A stretch of 57,853 nucleotides of DNA from JAEKLB01 sp050249235 (GCA_050249235.1 JBFWQW010000008.1:1-57853), one strand, 5' to 3'. Shown: positions 49,131 to 57,853, numbered from the stretch's first letter. Made by a program: numbers and translations. The notes: a model not told the origin generated them from the sequence alone.

Positions 49131-50708
49131 GTGCCCCCCGCCCCTCCCGCCCCGGACGTCGTCGTCGAGGCGGCCCGGCGGCGGACCTTCGCCATCATCA
49201 GCCATCCCGACGCCGGGAAGACCACGCTCACGGAGAAGTTCCTCCTCTACGGCGGGGCGGTGCAGGAGGCGGGCGCGGTCAAGGCCAGGCGGGGCCGGCG
49301 CTCGGCGACGTCCGACTGGATGGCGATGGAGCAGGAGCGGGGCATCTCGATCACGTCCGCCGCCCTGCGCTTCGAGTACCGGGCCACCGCGCTCAACCTG
49401 CTCGACACCCCCGGCCACCGAGACTTCAGCGAGGACACCTACCGGGTGCTGGCCGCAGCCGACGCCGCCATCATGGTGCTCGACACGGCCAAGGGCATCG
49501 AGCCCCAGACCCGCAAGCTCTTCGAGGTCTGCCGCGACCGGGGCGTGCCGCTCCTGAGCTTCCTCAACAAGTTCGACCGCCCGGGCCGAGCGCCCCTCGA
49601 GCTGGTCGACGAGATCGAGGACCAGCTCGGCATCCGGGTCACGCCCGTCACCTGGCCGGTGGGCGAGCCCGGCGACTTCCGGGGCGTGGTCGACCGCCGG
49701 GACGGGACCTTCGTGCGCTTCGGGCGCAGCGCACGGGGCTCGACGGAGGCCACGGAGGAGATCGTCGACCCGTCCGGGGAAGGGGCGGCCTGGGACGCCG
49801 CCCACGAGGAGCTCGGCCTCCTCGATGCCGTGGGCGCCGACCACGACGAGAAGTCGTTCCTCGCCGGGGAGTCGACGCCGCTGTTCGTCGGCTCGGCGAT
49901 CACCAACTTCGGCGTCCGCAAGCTGCTCGACGCCGTGGTCGACCTGGCGCCCGGGCCCTCGCCGCGGGCCGACGCCGACGGCGACCTCCGGGCCCTCGAC
50001 GCGCCCTTCTCGGCCTTCGTGTTCAAGGTCCAGGCCAACATGGACCCGGCCCATCGCGACCGCCTGGCCTTCATCCGGGTGTGCTCGGGCCGCTTCGAGC
50101 GGGGGATGACGGCCGTGCACGGTCGGACCGGCAAGCCCTTCGCCACCAAGTACGCATCCAGCGTCTTCGGCTCCGACCGGGAGACCGTCGACGAGGCCTA
50201 CCCGGGCGACGTCGTCGGCCTGGTCAACGCCACCGAGCTGCGCATCGGCGACTCGCTCTACGTGGACGAGCCGGTGGCGTTTCCCGCCATCCCCACGTTC
50301 GCGCCCGAGGAGTTCGTGGTCGCCCGGCCGGTCGACACCGGGCGCTTCAAGCAGTTCCGCAAGGGCCTGGCCCAGCTCGACGAGGAAGGCGTGATCCAGG
50401 TCCTGCGCGACCCGGAGCTGGGCGACACCGCCCCGGTGCTGGCCGCCGTCGGGCGGATGCAGTTCGAGGTCTTCGCCTTCCGGCTCGACACCGAGTTCGG
50501 GGCCGCCGTCGAGCTGTCGCCGACCGCCTACCGCGTGGCCCGCCGCACCGACGAGGCCTCCGCCGCCGTGCTGCGTCGCACCACAGGGGTCCGGGTCATG
50601 AGCCGGGCCGACGGCACGCTGCTGGCCCTCTTCGAGAGCCCTTACTGGCTCGACCGGCTGCAGGCCGAGAACCCCGGCCTCACGCTGGAGCGGATCGTCG
50701 CCGACTGA
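49131..50708 (+). CDS. prfC: Peptide chain release factor 3
   Basis: A 525-residue translational GTPase that recycles RF1/RF2 after peptide release. G1 is SHPDAGKTT at residues 24-32. Next come SDWMAMEQERGISITSAALRF, the G3 DTPGHRDFSEDTYR and the G4 NKFDR. In the C-terminal half GRMQFEVFAFRLDTEFG is diagnostic of RF3 against EF-G. The usual NKLDR is NKFDR here. GTG 49131 is the only good start and probably leaderless. A hairpin element lies after the stop and overlaps the end of the convergent hydrolase. Confidence 0.95.
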   Translation: MPPAPPAPDVVVEAARRRTFAIISHPDAGKTTLTEKFLLYGGAVQEAGAVKARRGRRSATSDWMAMEQERGISITSAALRFEYRATALNLLDTPGHRDFSEDTYRVLAAADAAIMVLDTAKGIEPQTRKLFEVCRDRGVPLLSFLNKFDRPGRAPLELVDEIEDQLGIRVTPVTWPVGEPGDFRGVVDRRDGTFVRFGRSARGSTEATEEIVDPSGEGAAWDAAHEELGLLDAVGADHDEKSFLAGESTPLFVGSAITNFGVRKLLDAVVDLAPGPSPRADADGDLRALDAPFSAFVFKVQANMDPAHRDRLAFIRVCSGRFERGMTAVHGRTGKPFATKYASSVFGSDRETVDEAYPGDVVGLVNATELRIGDSLYVDEPVAFPAIPTFAPEEFVVARPVDTGRFKQFRKGLAQLDEEGVIQVLRDPELGDTAPVLAAVGRMQFEVFAFRLDTEFGAAVELSPTAYRVARRTDEASAAVLRRTTGVRVMSRADGTLLALFESPYWLDRLQAENPGLTLERIVAD

Positions 50709-50719
50709 CACCCGCGCGT

Positions 50720-50766
50720 CCCGTTCCTTGGCGACTGGGCCGGGGTTGTCCCACGTCACTCGACAG
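50720..50766. terminator. Palindromic 3' element after prfC
   Basis: It matches the element after rnj without gaps over 47 nt (35 identical by eye) but folds less well. It overlaps the last codons of the convergent serine hydrolase. Confidence 0.5.
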
Positions 50767-51616
50767 AGGACGAGCGATCGGCGGGGGGTCCGCCCCGGTG
50801 GGCGGCGAGCACGGCGTCGCCCAGCGCCGGCCAGGCCGCCAGAGCCCAGTCCCCGAAGCTCCGGTCGGTGAGGCAGGCGCAGGCCAGGTCGGCGTCGGGG
50901 TCGACCCACAGGAAGCCGCCGGCCCGCCCGAAGTGGCCGAACGTGGCGGGCGAGCCCGTGGTGGCGGTCCAGTGGGGCGACTTCGTGCCCCGCCGCTCGA
51001 CACCGAGGCCCCAGTCGTTCGGCGCCTGGCGACCGAAGCCGGGAAGGATCCCGGCCAGGCCGGGGAAGGCCACCGCCGTCGCCGTCCGCCAGGTCTCCGG
51101 GGCGACCAGGCTGGGGCGGAGCAGCTCGACGGCGAGGCGGACGAGGTCGTCGAGGCTGCCCCTGGCGCCGGAGGCCGGCGAGCCGGCCAGGGTGGTGCTG
51201 ACCATCCCGAGGGGCTCGAGCACGGCCTCCGTGAGGTACCGCTCGAAGGGCATGCCGGCGGCGGTCGCCAGCCGGTCGGCCGCCACCTCGATGCCCCGGT
51301 TCGAGTAGGCCCGGCGGGTGGCGGGTGGACCCACCACCTCGTCGCTCTCGAAGGCGAGGCCGGACGCGTGGGACAGGAGGTGGCGGATCGTCGAGCCGGG
51401 CGGACCGGCCTCCTCGTCCCAGTCGAGGGTGCCCTCCTCGACGGCCACCCACACGGTCATCGCGGTCAGCACCTTCGTGATCGACGCCCACTCGAGCACC
51501 CGGTCGGTCGGTCCGACGGCGTCGATGGCGCCGGCCGGGCCGACGACCGCGACGGCGGCCACGCCCACCGGCCAGGCGGCGACGGCGCCCAGGGCCGGGC
51601 CGAAGGGCGTGCTCAC
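50756..51616 (-). CDS. Serine hydrolase (beta-lactamase/class C-like)
   Basis: A 286-residue penicillin-binding-protein-fold hydrolase. The S-x-x-K motif is S45-I-T-K48 in EWASITKVLTAMTVW. The Tyr motif is YSNRG, and GHFGRAGG takes the place of KTG/HxG. IRHLLSHASGLAFES and EPLGMVST are typical of the family. There is no clear signal peptide, so it may be a cytoplasmic esterase. The GTG start overlaps the upstream phosphatase stop (GTGA), so the two are co-translated. Confidence 0.88.
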   Translation of the reverse strand: MSTPFGPALGAVAAWPVGVAAVAVVGPAGAIDAVGPTDRVLEWASITKVLTAMTVWVAVEEGTLDWDEEAGPPGSTIRHLLSHASGLAFESDEVVGPPATRRAYSNRGIEVAADRLATAAGMPFERYLTEAVLEPLGMVSTTLAGSPASGARGSLDDLVRLAVELLRPSLVAPETWRTATAVAFPGLAGILPGFGRQAPNDWGLGVERRGTKSPHWTATTGSPATFGHFGRAGGFLWVDPDADLACACLTDRSFGDWALAAWPALGDAVLAAHRGGPPADRSSSVE

Positions 51617-52791
51617 CGGGTGGCGTCGAGCTCGAACCACACCGTCTTGCCCCGGTGCGGGGCGACGTCGACGCCCCAGCGGGCGGCGAGCTGGTCGAGC
51701 AGCATGACTCCCCGACCCGACGTGGCGTCGACACCGAGGTCGAGCCGGCGGGGAGGCGTGTCGCTGACGTCCGAGACCGACACCCGCACCCGGCCGAGGT
51801 CGTGCTCGACCTCGATGCGGGCGTGCCCGCCCCCGTGCACCACGGCGTTGGTGACGACCTCACTGGCGAGCAGGACGGCCGGCTCGAGCAGGTCGTCGAG
51901 GCCGTGGGCGGCGAGCGACGCGGTCACGATGCGACGGGCCCGACCCGGGGCGGTGGCGTCGGAGGGCAGGTCGGCCGAGAGCAGCGTGGCCGTCGCCACC
52001 TCCTCGGGCACCCGGGCCACGGCCACGACCAGGTTGTCGGTCGGCGCGTCCTCGACGAAGGCCCGGGCGGCGGTCTCGATCCGCTCGGCGAGCACCGCGG
52101 CGGTGAAGCCCGTGCACCGGGCGAGCACCGCCCTGAGCTCCTCCTCGTCGAAGCGCCCGCCGCCCCGCCGCCCGGTGAGTCCGGCCGTGTAGAGGACCAG
52201 CGAGTCGCCCCGACCGAGGAGGAGCTCGGTGTCGTCGAGGGCCGGGTGCTCGTCGACGCCGAGGACCGGCCCGGCCGCCCGCACGACCTCGACGGCGCCG
52301 TGGCGGCGGAGGACGAGGGGCGCCGGGTGGCCGGCGACGGCGATCGAGACCCGGGCGGCGCCCTCGATGGGCTCGACCACCGCCACGACCGCGGAGCAGC
52401 GGCGGGGCGTCCGTCCGTCGTCGTCCTCTCCGCCGTGCTCGCCGCCGAGCCCGAGGAGCAGCTCGTTGAGCGATCGCAGCATGACCGCCGGCGACCGCTG
52501 CCCGAGAGCTTCGCCCCGGATGGCGTCGCGGGCGGTGGTGGCCACGGCCGCCGTCTCTTCGTCGTCGCCCCGGACGTCGCCGAGCACGACCGCCCACCGG
52601 CCGTCGGCGGTGCCGGGCCGACCGAGGCGGACGATGTCGTAGAAGTCGCCGCCGTGGGCCCCGCCGCCGAGGGCCCCGCCGCCGAGGGCCCTGCCGCCGA
52701 GGGCCCCGCCGCCGAGAGCATGGAAGCGCACCACCGCCTCGAGCCCCGGCACCTCGAGCCCGGACCCGGCCGGGACGGTGGGCGGCGTCAT
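51613..52791 (-). CDS. SpoIIE-type phosphatase fused to a HATPase (anti-sigma regulator-like)
   Basis: A 392-residue two-domain protein. The PP2C/SpoIIE domain has GGDFYDIV at residues 47-54, WAVVLGDVRGD, and LVLYTAGLTGRR. The C-terminal ATPase domain is RsbW-like: LLASEVVTNAVVHGGG (N box) and TSGRGVMLLDQLAARWG (G box). Such proteins act in partner-switching control of sigma factors by dephosphorylating an anti-anti-sigma protein. No STAS partner is next to it. Just before the GGDFYD metal site an ALGGG-type repeat (residues 25-46) comes from a 15-bp DNA array. The ATG at 52791 faces the DEAD helicase. Confidence 0.85.
   Translation of the reverse strand: MTPPTVPAGSGLEVPGLEAVVRFHALGGGALGGRALGGGALGGGAHGGDFYDIVRLGRPGTADGRWAVVLGDVRGDDEETAAVATTARDAIRGEALGQRSPAVMLRSLNELLLGLGGEHGGEDDDGRTPRRCSAVVAVVEPIEGAARVSIAVAGHPAPLVLRRHGAVEVVRAAGPVLGVDEHPALDDTELLLGRGDSLVLYTAGLTGRRGGGRFDEEELRAVLARCTGFTAAVLAERIETAARAFVEDAPTDNLVVAVARVPEEVATATLLSADLPSDATAPGRARRIVTASLAAHGLDDLLEPAVLLASEVVTNAVVHGGGHARIEVEHDLGRVRVSVSDVSDTPPRRLDLGVDATSGRGVMLLDQLAARWGVDVAPHRGKTVWFELDATR
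52661..52723 (-). repeat. 15-bp tandem repeat in the phosphatase gene
   Basis: Four copies of a GGCCCCGCCGCCGAG-like unit on the plus strand encode ALGGG repeats next to the PP2C metal-binding loop. Confidence 0.85.
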
Positions 52792-52915
52792 CTCGTCATT
52801 GCAGCACAGCCGCTCCCGCCGTCCCGGGAGCCCCCGGCCGACCGGGGGGCAGGGAGGGGGCCGGCGGCGCCGGTGCCGGTCGGGTGCCGATCCTCCCGCC
52901 GGCGGGGACGGTTGG

Positions 52916-52921
52916 TACCCT
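52916..52921 (+). promoter_or_regulatory. Candidate -10 element for the DEAD helicase
   Basis: TACCCT ends 9 nt before the ATG. Confidence 0.5.
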
Positions 52922-52930
52922 TCGCGTGAC

Positions 52931-54091
52931 ATGCCCCCCTCCTTTGCTTCCCTCGGCGTGTCGGCTGACCTGGTCGCTGCGCTCGCGGAGCGAGGAATCG
53001 CCGAACCGTTCCCCGTCCAATCCCTCACGATCCCCGACGCGCTCGCCGGTCGCGACGTCTGCGGGAAGGCCAAGACGGGTTCGGGCAAGACGCTCGCCTT
53101 CGGCATCCCGATCCTGGAGCGGACCGGTGCCGGCGGTCCCAGCCGGCCCCATGGCCTGGTGCTGGTGCCCACCCGGGAGCTGGCCGTGCAGGTGGCCGAG
53201 GTGCTCGAGCCCCTGGGCCAGGTGCGGGGCCGCACCGTCCGGGCCGTCTACGGCGGCACCGACATCGAGCGCGAGATCAAGAAGCTGCGGGCCGGCGTCG
53301 ACGTCGTCGTCGCCACGCCCGGCCGCCTGATCGACCTCCTCGACCGGCGTGAGCTCTTCCTCGACGACCTCGAGGTCGTGGTGCTCGACGAGGCCGATCG
53401 CATGGCCGACATGGGCTTCCTGCCCCAGGTCGAGTGGATCCTGCGCCGGGCTCCCGCCGACCGCCAGACGATGCTCTTCTCGGCGACGCTCGACGGCGCC
53501 GTCGACCACATCGTGCGGGTCCACCTGCGCGAACCGATCGCCCACGAGGTCGTGTCCGACTCGGTCACCGTCGAGGACATGACCCACCGGTTCCTGTCCG
53601 TGCACCAGCTCGACAAGGTGAAGGTGATCGCGTCGATCGCCCGGGGGGTCGACCGCTGCCTCGTCTTCGTGCGCACCAAGCGGGGTGCCGACAAGCTCGC
53701 CTCCCAGCTCGAGCGGGAGGGCGTGGAGGTCCTCCCCATCCACGGCGACCTCCGCCAGTCGGCCCGCGAGGCCGCCCTGCGGGCCTTCACCGACGGGAAG
53801 CTCCACGTGCTGGTGGCCACCGACGTCGCCGCCCGCGGCATCCACGTGGACGAGATCGACGTGGTCGTGCACGCCGACCCGCCCGAGGACCACAAGACCT
53901 ATCTCCACCGCTCCGGCCGCACCGCCCGGGCCGGGACGTCCGGCGTGGTGGTGACGCTGGTGCTCTGGAACCAGGAGAACGAGGTCAAGCAGCTCCAGCG
54001 CCGCCTCGGGCTGGACCTGCCACTGGTCGAGGTCTTCTCCAACGATCCCCGCCTGGCCGACCTGGCCGCCTGGGACGCCGCCACGGTCTGA
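52931..54091 (+). CDS. DEAD-box RNA helicase
   Basis: A 386-residue core helicase without long extensions. The Q motif region is FASLGVSADLV...FPVQSLTIP. Walker A is AKTGSGKT at residues 47-54, then PTRELA, TPGR, DEAD at 153-156 and SAT at 184-186. The second lobe has ATDVAARGIHVDEID and HRSGRTARAG. It is RhlE-like; likely roles are RNA unwinding in ribosome assembly or decay. The ATG at 52931 follows TACCCT; the open frame upstream is not conserved in character. Confidence 0.93.
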   Translation: MPPSFASLGVSADLVAALAERGIAEPFPVQSLTIPDALAGRDVCGKAKTGSGKTLAFGIPILERTGAGGPSRPHGLVLVPTRELAVQVAEVLEPLGQVRGRTVRAVYGGTDIEREIKKLRAGVDVVVATPGRLIDLLDRRELFLDDLEVVVLDEADRMADMGFLPQVEWILRRAPADRQTMLFSATLDGAVDHIVRVHLREPIAHEVVSDSVTVEDMTHRFLSVHQLDKVKVIASIARGVDRCLVFVRTKRGADKLASQLEREGVEVLPIHGDLRQSAREAALRAFTDGKLHVLVATDVAARGIHVDEIDVVVHADPPEDHKTYLHRSGRTARAGTSGVVVTLVLWNQENEVKQLQRRLGLDLPLVEVFSNDPRLADLAAWDAATV

Positions 54092-54162
54092 GCCGGGACG
54101 GCCCGTCGGTGCCGCCGGACGGACGCGGCGAGAGGACGTCGCGGAGGCGACGGAGGGTCGAG

Positions 54163-55626
54163 GTGACGACGACGCCCGCCGACCCCTGGGAGCCGGGCCG
54201 CCGGCTCGAGGCCTCGCTGCTTCCCGATCGACGCCGGGCGACGGGCGCCTGGTACACGCCACCGGCGCTGGCGGCCGAGGTGGCGGGCCGGGCACTGGAT
54301 GCGTGCGAGGCGCCCCTCCCGCTGGTGTGCGATCCGGCCTGCGGCGGGGGCGCCTTCCTCCTGGCCGCGGCCGAGCACCTCGCCGCCCGCGGCCACGAGC
54401 GGGCGGCCGTCGTGCGGCGGCTCGTGGCCATGGACCTCTCGCCCGAGGCGGTGGCGGCGACGGCCGAGGCCCTCGAGCGGTGGTGCGGCGGGGAGGCCAC
54501 GCCGGTCGTGGCCGTCGGCGACGCGCTGGTCGACCCCTGGCCGGCGGTGCCCGACGTCGTGGTCGGCAACCCGCCCTTCCTCGGCCAGCTGTCGTCGGCG
54601 ACGGCCCGGACGCCGGCCCGGGCCGCCGCCCTGCGGGCCCGCTGGGGCGAGGCCGCCAGCGGCTACGTCGACGACGCCGCGCTCTTCCTCCTCGCCGCCT
54701 GCCGGGCGGTCCGGCCCGGGGGGTCGGTCGGGTTGCTGCAGGCCGAGTCGGTCCTCGCCACCCGGTCGGCGGCCGGGGTGCGGGCCGAGGTGGCCCCGGG
54801 GCTGCGCCGGGTCGACCTGCACGGCGACCGGTGGTTCGACGCCGGGGTGCGGGTGTGCTCGGTCGTGGTGGCGCCCGGCCGGGGCGGTGAGATCCCCCTC
54901 GTCCGGGGCGACCGCTGGTCGCCGCTGGTGGCGACGGCCCGGGGGGTGCCGGACGTGGCCCGGCCGGACGGCCCGCCCCTCGGGAGCGTGGCCCGGGTGT
55001 GGGCCGGCTTCCGCGACGAGTTCTACGGCCTGGCACCGCTCGTCGGCGAGTCGGCCGGCCACAGGGTGATCACGGGCGGCCTCGTCGACCCGGCATCCAG
55101 TCGGTGGGGTGAGGTCCCGGCGAGGATCGGAGGTCGGCGCTGGGCCACGCCGGCGGTCGACCCGGCCCGGCTGCCGGCCTGGGCGACGTCGCTGCTGCGC
55201 CCGAAGCTGCTGGTGGCCACCCAGACCCGGGTCGTCGAGGCGGTCGCCGACCCGGGGGGGACCTGGGTGCCGATCACGCCGGTGGTGTCGGTGATCCCGG
55301 AGGGTGCCGGGCCCGGCCTGCTGCACCTGCTGGCGGTGCTGCTGGCCCCGCCCGTCTCGGCGTGGGCGATGACGGCCACGGCCGGCTCGGCCCTCTCGGG
55401 CGATGCCCTGAAGGTGAGCGCCGGTCTGGTCCGCGACCTGCCGCTGCCGTCGGCAGGCGCCGACTGGGACGAGGCGGCGGCGCTCGTGGGCGAGGCCGGC
55501 GTGGCCGCCGGCGCCGGCGAGCGGGGCCGGTGCCTCGACGCCGCCGGGGCGGCGATGTGCCGGGCCTACGGCGTGGATGCCGACCCCGTCCTCGGCTGGT
55601 GGTCGGCCCGCCGACCCCGGCGCTGA
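54163..55626 (+). CDS. N6-adenine DNA methyltransferase (orphan)
   Basis: A 487-residue class-gamma-like DNA methylase. Motif X is TGAWYTPP (residues 28-34), motif I is CDPACGGGAFLLAA, and the catalytic NPPF is at residues 136-139 in VVVGNPPFLGQL. The C-terminal half, with WVPITPVVSVIPEG, resembles the target-recognition part of Type IIG and Eco57I-like enzymes. No nuclease domain or adjacent restriction gene is seen, so it appears to be a solitary methylase. The GTG at 54163 begins right at the family N-terminus, 71 nt after the helicase. Confidence 0.82.
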   Translation: MTTTPADPWEPGRRLEASLLPDRRRATGAWYTPPALAAEVAGRALDACEAPLPLVCDPACGGGAFLLAAAEHLAARGHERAAVVRRLVAMDLSPEAVAATAEALERWCGGEATPVVAVGDALVDPWPAVPDVVVGNPPFLGQLSSATARTPARAAALRARWGEAASGYVDDAALFLLAACRAVRPGGSVGLLQAESVLATRSAAGVRAEVAPGLRRVDLHGDRWFDAGVRVCSVVVAPGRGGEIPLVRGDRWSPLVATARGVPDVARPDGPPLGSVARVWAGFRDEFYGLAPLVGESAGHRVITGGLVDPASSRWGEVPARIGGRRWATPAVDPARLPAWATSLLRPKLLVATQTRVVEAVADPGGTWVPITPVVSVIPEGAGPGLLHLLAVLLAPPVSAWAMTATAGSALSGDALKVSAGLVRDLPLPSAGADWDEAAALVGEAGVAAGAGERGRCLDAAGAAMCRAYGVDADPVLGWWSARRPRR

Positions 55627-55703
55627 CGGCGGCGCCGGCCCCGGACCCCCTCCCGGCGGCAGGCCGGGGAGAAACCGTCGCGGGAGCAGGCACGGCTCGG
55701 GCG

Positions 55704-55709
55704 TAGCCT
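55704..55709 (+). promoter_or_regulatory. Candidate -10 element for metX
   Basis: TAGCCT ends 8 nt before the metX ATG. Confidence 0.5.
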
Positions 55710-55717
55710 TGCCCGGG

Positions 55718-56881
55718 ATGGCGCTCGAGATCCCGGCTTCCGGAGCCTGGCGCCCGGGCGACCACCCCGGGCGGCGCCGCTTCGCGCGCCTCGGCGGCGA
55801 CCGCCCGTTCGTGCTCGAGGGCGGGGGCGCCCTGCGCGACGTCACCATCGCCTACGAGACCTGGGGCGAGCTGTCGCCCGCCGCCGACAACGCCGTGCTC
55901 GTCTGCCACGCGCTGACCGGCGACAGCCACGCCGCCGGCGAGCTCGGACCCGGCCACCCGACCCCGGGATGGTGGGAGGGGATGATCGGCCCGGGCCGGG
56001 CCCTCGACACCGACCGCTGGTTCGTGGTCTGCGTCAACGTCCTCGGTGGATGCCAGGGCACGACCGGACCGGCCTCACCGCACCCCGACGACGGCCGGCC
56101 CTACGGCTCCCGCTACCCGGTCGTGACGATCCGGGACATGGTCCGCACCGAGGCGGTGGTGGCGAGCGACCTCGGCATCCGCCGGTGGCTGAGCGTGGTC
56201 GGCGGCTCGATGGGCGGCATGCAGGTGCTCGAGTGGGGCGTGATGTTCCCCGAGCGGGTCCGGTCGCTGGTGCCCATCGCCACCTGCCTGGCCGCCTCGG
56301 CCCAGCAGATCGCCTGGTGGAGCACCGGTCGCCGGGCCATCCGCATGGACCCGAAGTGGCGCAACGGCGACTACTACGACGCCGCGCCGGGTGACGGCCC
56401 GAGCGCCGGCCTGTCGATGGCCCGGATGATCTCCCAGATCACCTTCCGCTCCGACGACGTCTTCACCGACCGCTTCGGCCGCGAGGTCGTCGAGCCCATC
56501 GAGGGCTTCGAGCTCTGGCAGCGCTTCCAGGTCGAGCGCTACCTCGAGTACCACGGGGCCAAGCTGGCCCGGCGCTTCGACGCCAACTCCTACCTGCTCC
56601 TCACCAAGGCCATGGACCTGCACGACCTGGGCCGGGGCCGGGGTGGCATGGACGCGGCCGTGCGCCGCATCACCGCCCCTACGCTCGTCATGGGCGTGTC
56701 GAGCGACGTGCTCTACCCGAGCTACCAGCAGGAGACCATCGCCGGGGCGCTGCTCGGCAACGGCACGCCGGTGGAGTACGTCGAGATCGACAGCCCCCAC
56801 GGCCACGACGGCTTCCTGCTCGAGGACGACCAGGTCGGTGAGCCGCTGCGCCGCTTCCTCGTCGACGTGGAGAAGTCGTGA
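55718..56881 (+). CDS. metX: Homoserine O-acetyltransferase
   Basis: A 387-residue alpha/beta-hydrolase-fold acyltransferase that starts methionine synthesis from homoserine. The nucleophile Ser164 is in VGGSMGGMQVLEWG, with the family blocks YETWGELS, VCHALTGDSHAAG, NVLGGCQGTTGP and FDANSYLLLTKAMDLHD. The His is in DSPHGHDGFL. Acetyl- versus succinyl-CoA use cannot be decided with certainty; actinobacterial homologues use acetyl-CoA. Its stop overlaps the next gene (GTGA). Confidence 0.94.
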   Translation: MALEIPASGAWRPGDHPGRRRFARLGGDRPFVLEGGGALRDVTIAYETWGELSPAADNAVLVCHALTGDSHAAGELGPGHPTPGWWEGMIGPGRALDTDRWFVVCVNVLGGCQGTTGPASPHPDDGRPYGSRYPVVTIRDMVRTEAVVASDLGIRRWLSVVGGSMGGMQVLEWGVMFPERVRSLVPIATCLAASAQQIAWWSTGRRAIRMDPKWRNGDYYDAAPGDGPSAGLSMARMISQITFRSDDVFTDRFGREVVEPIEGFELWQRFQVERYLEYHGAKLARRFDANSYLLLTKAMDLHDLGRGRGGMDAAVRRITAPTLVMGVSSDVLYPSYQQETIAGALLGNGTPVEYVEIDSPHGHDGFLLEDDQVGEPLRRFLVDVEKS

Positions 56882-57853
56882 CGCCGCCGGGCGCCGATCC
56901 CGGCGACGAGGTGGGGGAGCAGCCCGAGACCACCGCGCTCACGGCCGGGCGGGGCTACCCGACCGAGTCGCTGGCCCCGCCCCTCTTCGTCAGCACCACC
57001 TACGGGGCCGGCTCGCTCGACGAGGCCAGGCGCCAGGCCCACACGCCCCGCTCGGACATGTTCTACGGCCGCTACGGCAACCCGACGGTCTCGGCCTTCG
57101 AGGAGGCCGTGGCCGCGCTGGAGGGTGCCGAGGCGGCCCAGGCCTTCGGCTCGGGGATGGGCGCCATCTCGTCGGTCGTGCTGGCGCTGTGCTCGGCCGG
57201 CGACCACGTGGTGGCCCAGCGCCAGCTCTACACCCACACCGCGATCCTCTTCCAGGCGGTGTGCCCCCGCCTCGGCATCGAGGTGACGCTCGTCGACGGC
57301 ACCGACGCCGACGCCATCGCCTCGGCCGTGCAGCCCGGCCGCACCCGGCTGGTGTTCGTCGAGACGCCGGCCAACCCGCTGTTCCAGCTCGTCGACCTCG
57401 ACGCGCTGGGCTCGATCACCGGGCCCCTCACGGTGTGCGACTCGACGTTCGCGACGCCCCTCGTGCAGCGGCCCCTCGACCACGGCATCGACCTGGTGGT
57501 GCACTCGGCCACCAAGGGCCTGTCGGGCCACAACGACGCCACCCTCGGGGTGGTGGCCGGCGAGCGGGAGCTGATCGAGGCCGTCTGGGGCTACCACACC
57601 ATCCACGGCGCCGTGGCGTCGCCGTTCGACGCGTGGAACGCCCTTCGGGGCATCCGCACCCTCGGCCCCCGCATCGAGTGGGCGTCGGGCACCGCGTCGC
57701 GGGTCGCCGAGCTGCTCGAGGACCACCCGGCGGTGGCCGCCGTCCACTACCCGGGGCTCGAGTCGCATCCCCAGCGCGACCTGGCCAAGCGCCAGATGCG
57801 GTCGGGCGGCACCCTCCTCAGCTTCGACCTGGCCGGCGGCATCGACGCCGGCC
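56878..57853 (+). CDS. metZ: Trans-sulfuration family PLP enzyme (O-acetylhomoserine sulfhydrylase-like), 3' end cut
   Basis: The first 325 residues of a Cys/Met-metabolism PLP enzyme. The PLP Lys213 is in VVHSATKGLSGHND. YGRYGNPTVSAFEEAVAALEG, AFGSGMGAISSV, VETPANPLFQLVDL and CDSTFATPLVQRPLDHG are all family blocks. Being overlapped by metX, it probably makes homocysteine from O-acetylhomoserine and sulfide (MetZ/MetY), but cystathionine gamma-synthase is also possible. The window ends before the C-terminus, so the symbol is tentative. Confidence 0.85.
   Translation, partial: MTPPGADPGDEVGEQPETTALTAGRGYPTESLAPPLFVSTTYGAGSLDEARRQAHTPRSDMFYGRYGNPTVSAFEEAVAALEGAEAAQAFGSGMGAISSVVLALCSAGDHVVAQRQLYTHTAILFQAVCPRLGIEVTLVDGTDADAIASAVQPGRTRLVFVETPANPLFQLVDLDALGSITGPLTVCDSTFATPLVQRPLDHGIDLVVHSATKGLSGHNDATLGVVAGERELIEAVWGYHTIHGAVASPFDAWNALRGIRTLGPRIEWASGTASRVAELLEDHPAVAAVHYPGLESHPQRDLAKRQMRSGGTLLSFDLAGGIDAG

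Noticed and set aside
55798..55811. LexA-like site CGACCGCCCGTTCG.
   Set aside because: One half-site mismatch and well inside metX coding sequence, away from the promoter.

Overview
The window is about 58 kb of very GC-rich DNA (over 70% GC, third codon positions almost all G or C). It looks like ordinary chromosome of a free-living actinobacterium. The best guess is class Acidimicrobiia, from gene content and order alone: an infB-rbfA-truB-ribF-rpsO-pnp-M16 peptidase-dapB run, DUF3097, a DUF222/HNH gene, an F420-type LLM oxidoreductase, SpoVS, class II NrdJ, and actinobacterial LexA boxes (CGAAC-N4-GTTCG). No tRNA, rRNA, CRISPR array, prophage or insertion sequence was found. The first gene (infB) and the last gene (a trans-sulfuration enzyme) are cut by the window ends.

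Layout. 1-8086: translation and RNA genes, an M16 peptidase and dapB. 8096-16393: putA, a DUF885 metallopeptidase, a DedA-like membrane protein, a double-motif diiron protein, a block of 6- and 9-bp minisatellites, and an SOS-type HNH gene. 16575-22190: a probable winged-helix protein, dapA, RNase J and FtsK. 22265-31900: a hydrolase, rimO, pgsA, cinA, nitroreductase, msrB, recA, spoVS, miaB and miaA. 31962-37136: dapF-hflX-dapC-dapD-dapE. 37154-42406: lexA, a divergent LysM membrane protein, nrdR and nrdJ. 42580-50708: LLM oxidoreductase, GlsB-like protein, DUF3097, a small protein, TetR, CorA, a group-2 sigma factor, an M23 peptidase and prfC. 50756-57853: serine hydrolase plus SpoIIE/HATPase, a DEAD helicase, an orphan N6-adenine methylase, metX and metZ.

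How the genes work together. Most of the succinylase route to diaminopimelate and lysine is here (dapA, dapB, dapC, dapD, dapE, dapF). DapF has Ser where the first catalytic Cys is expected. The DNA-damage regulon is visible as sequence. Perfect or near-perfect LexA boxes lie in the recA promoter, in four copies between lexA and the divergent LysM gene, and across the start codon of the HNH gene. nrdR sits directly upstream of nrdJ, whose promoter carries NrdR-type palindromes. metX and metZ overlap and form a methionine unit.

Two genome-style features recur. A TANNNT hexamer ends 6-10 nt before the start codon of many genes, which suggests abundant leaderless transcription. Short tandem duplications and hairpins cluster at gene ends, several of them containing the stop codon. 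No wholly new multi-gene system is evident. The most interesting leads are the SOS-linked parts, the Ser-DapF, and the structured intergenic repeats.
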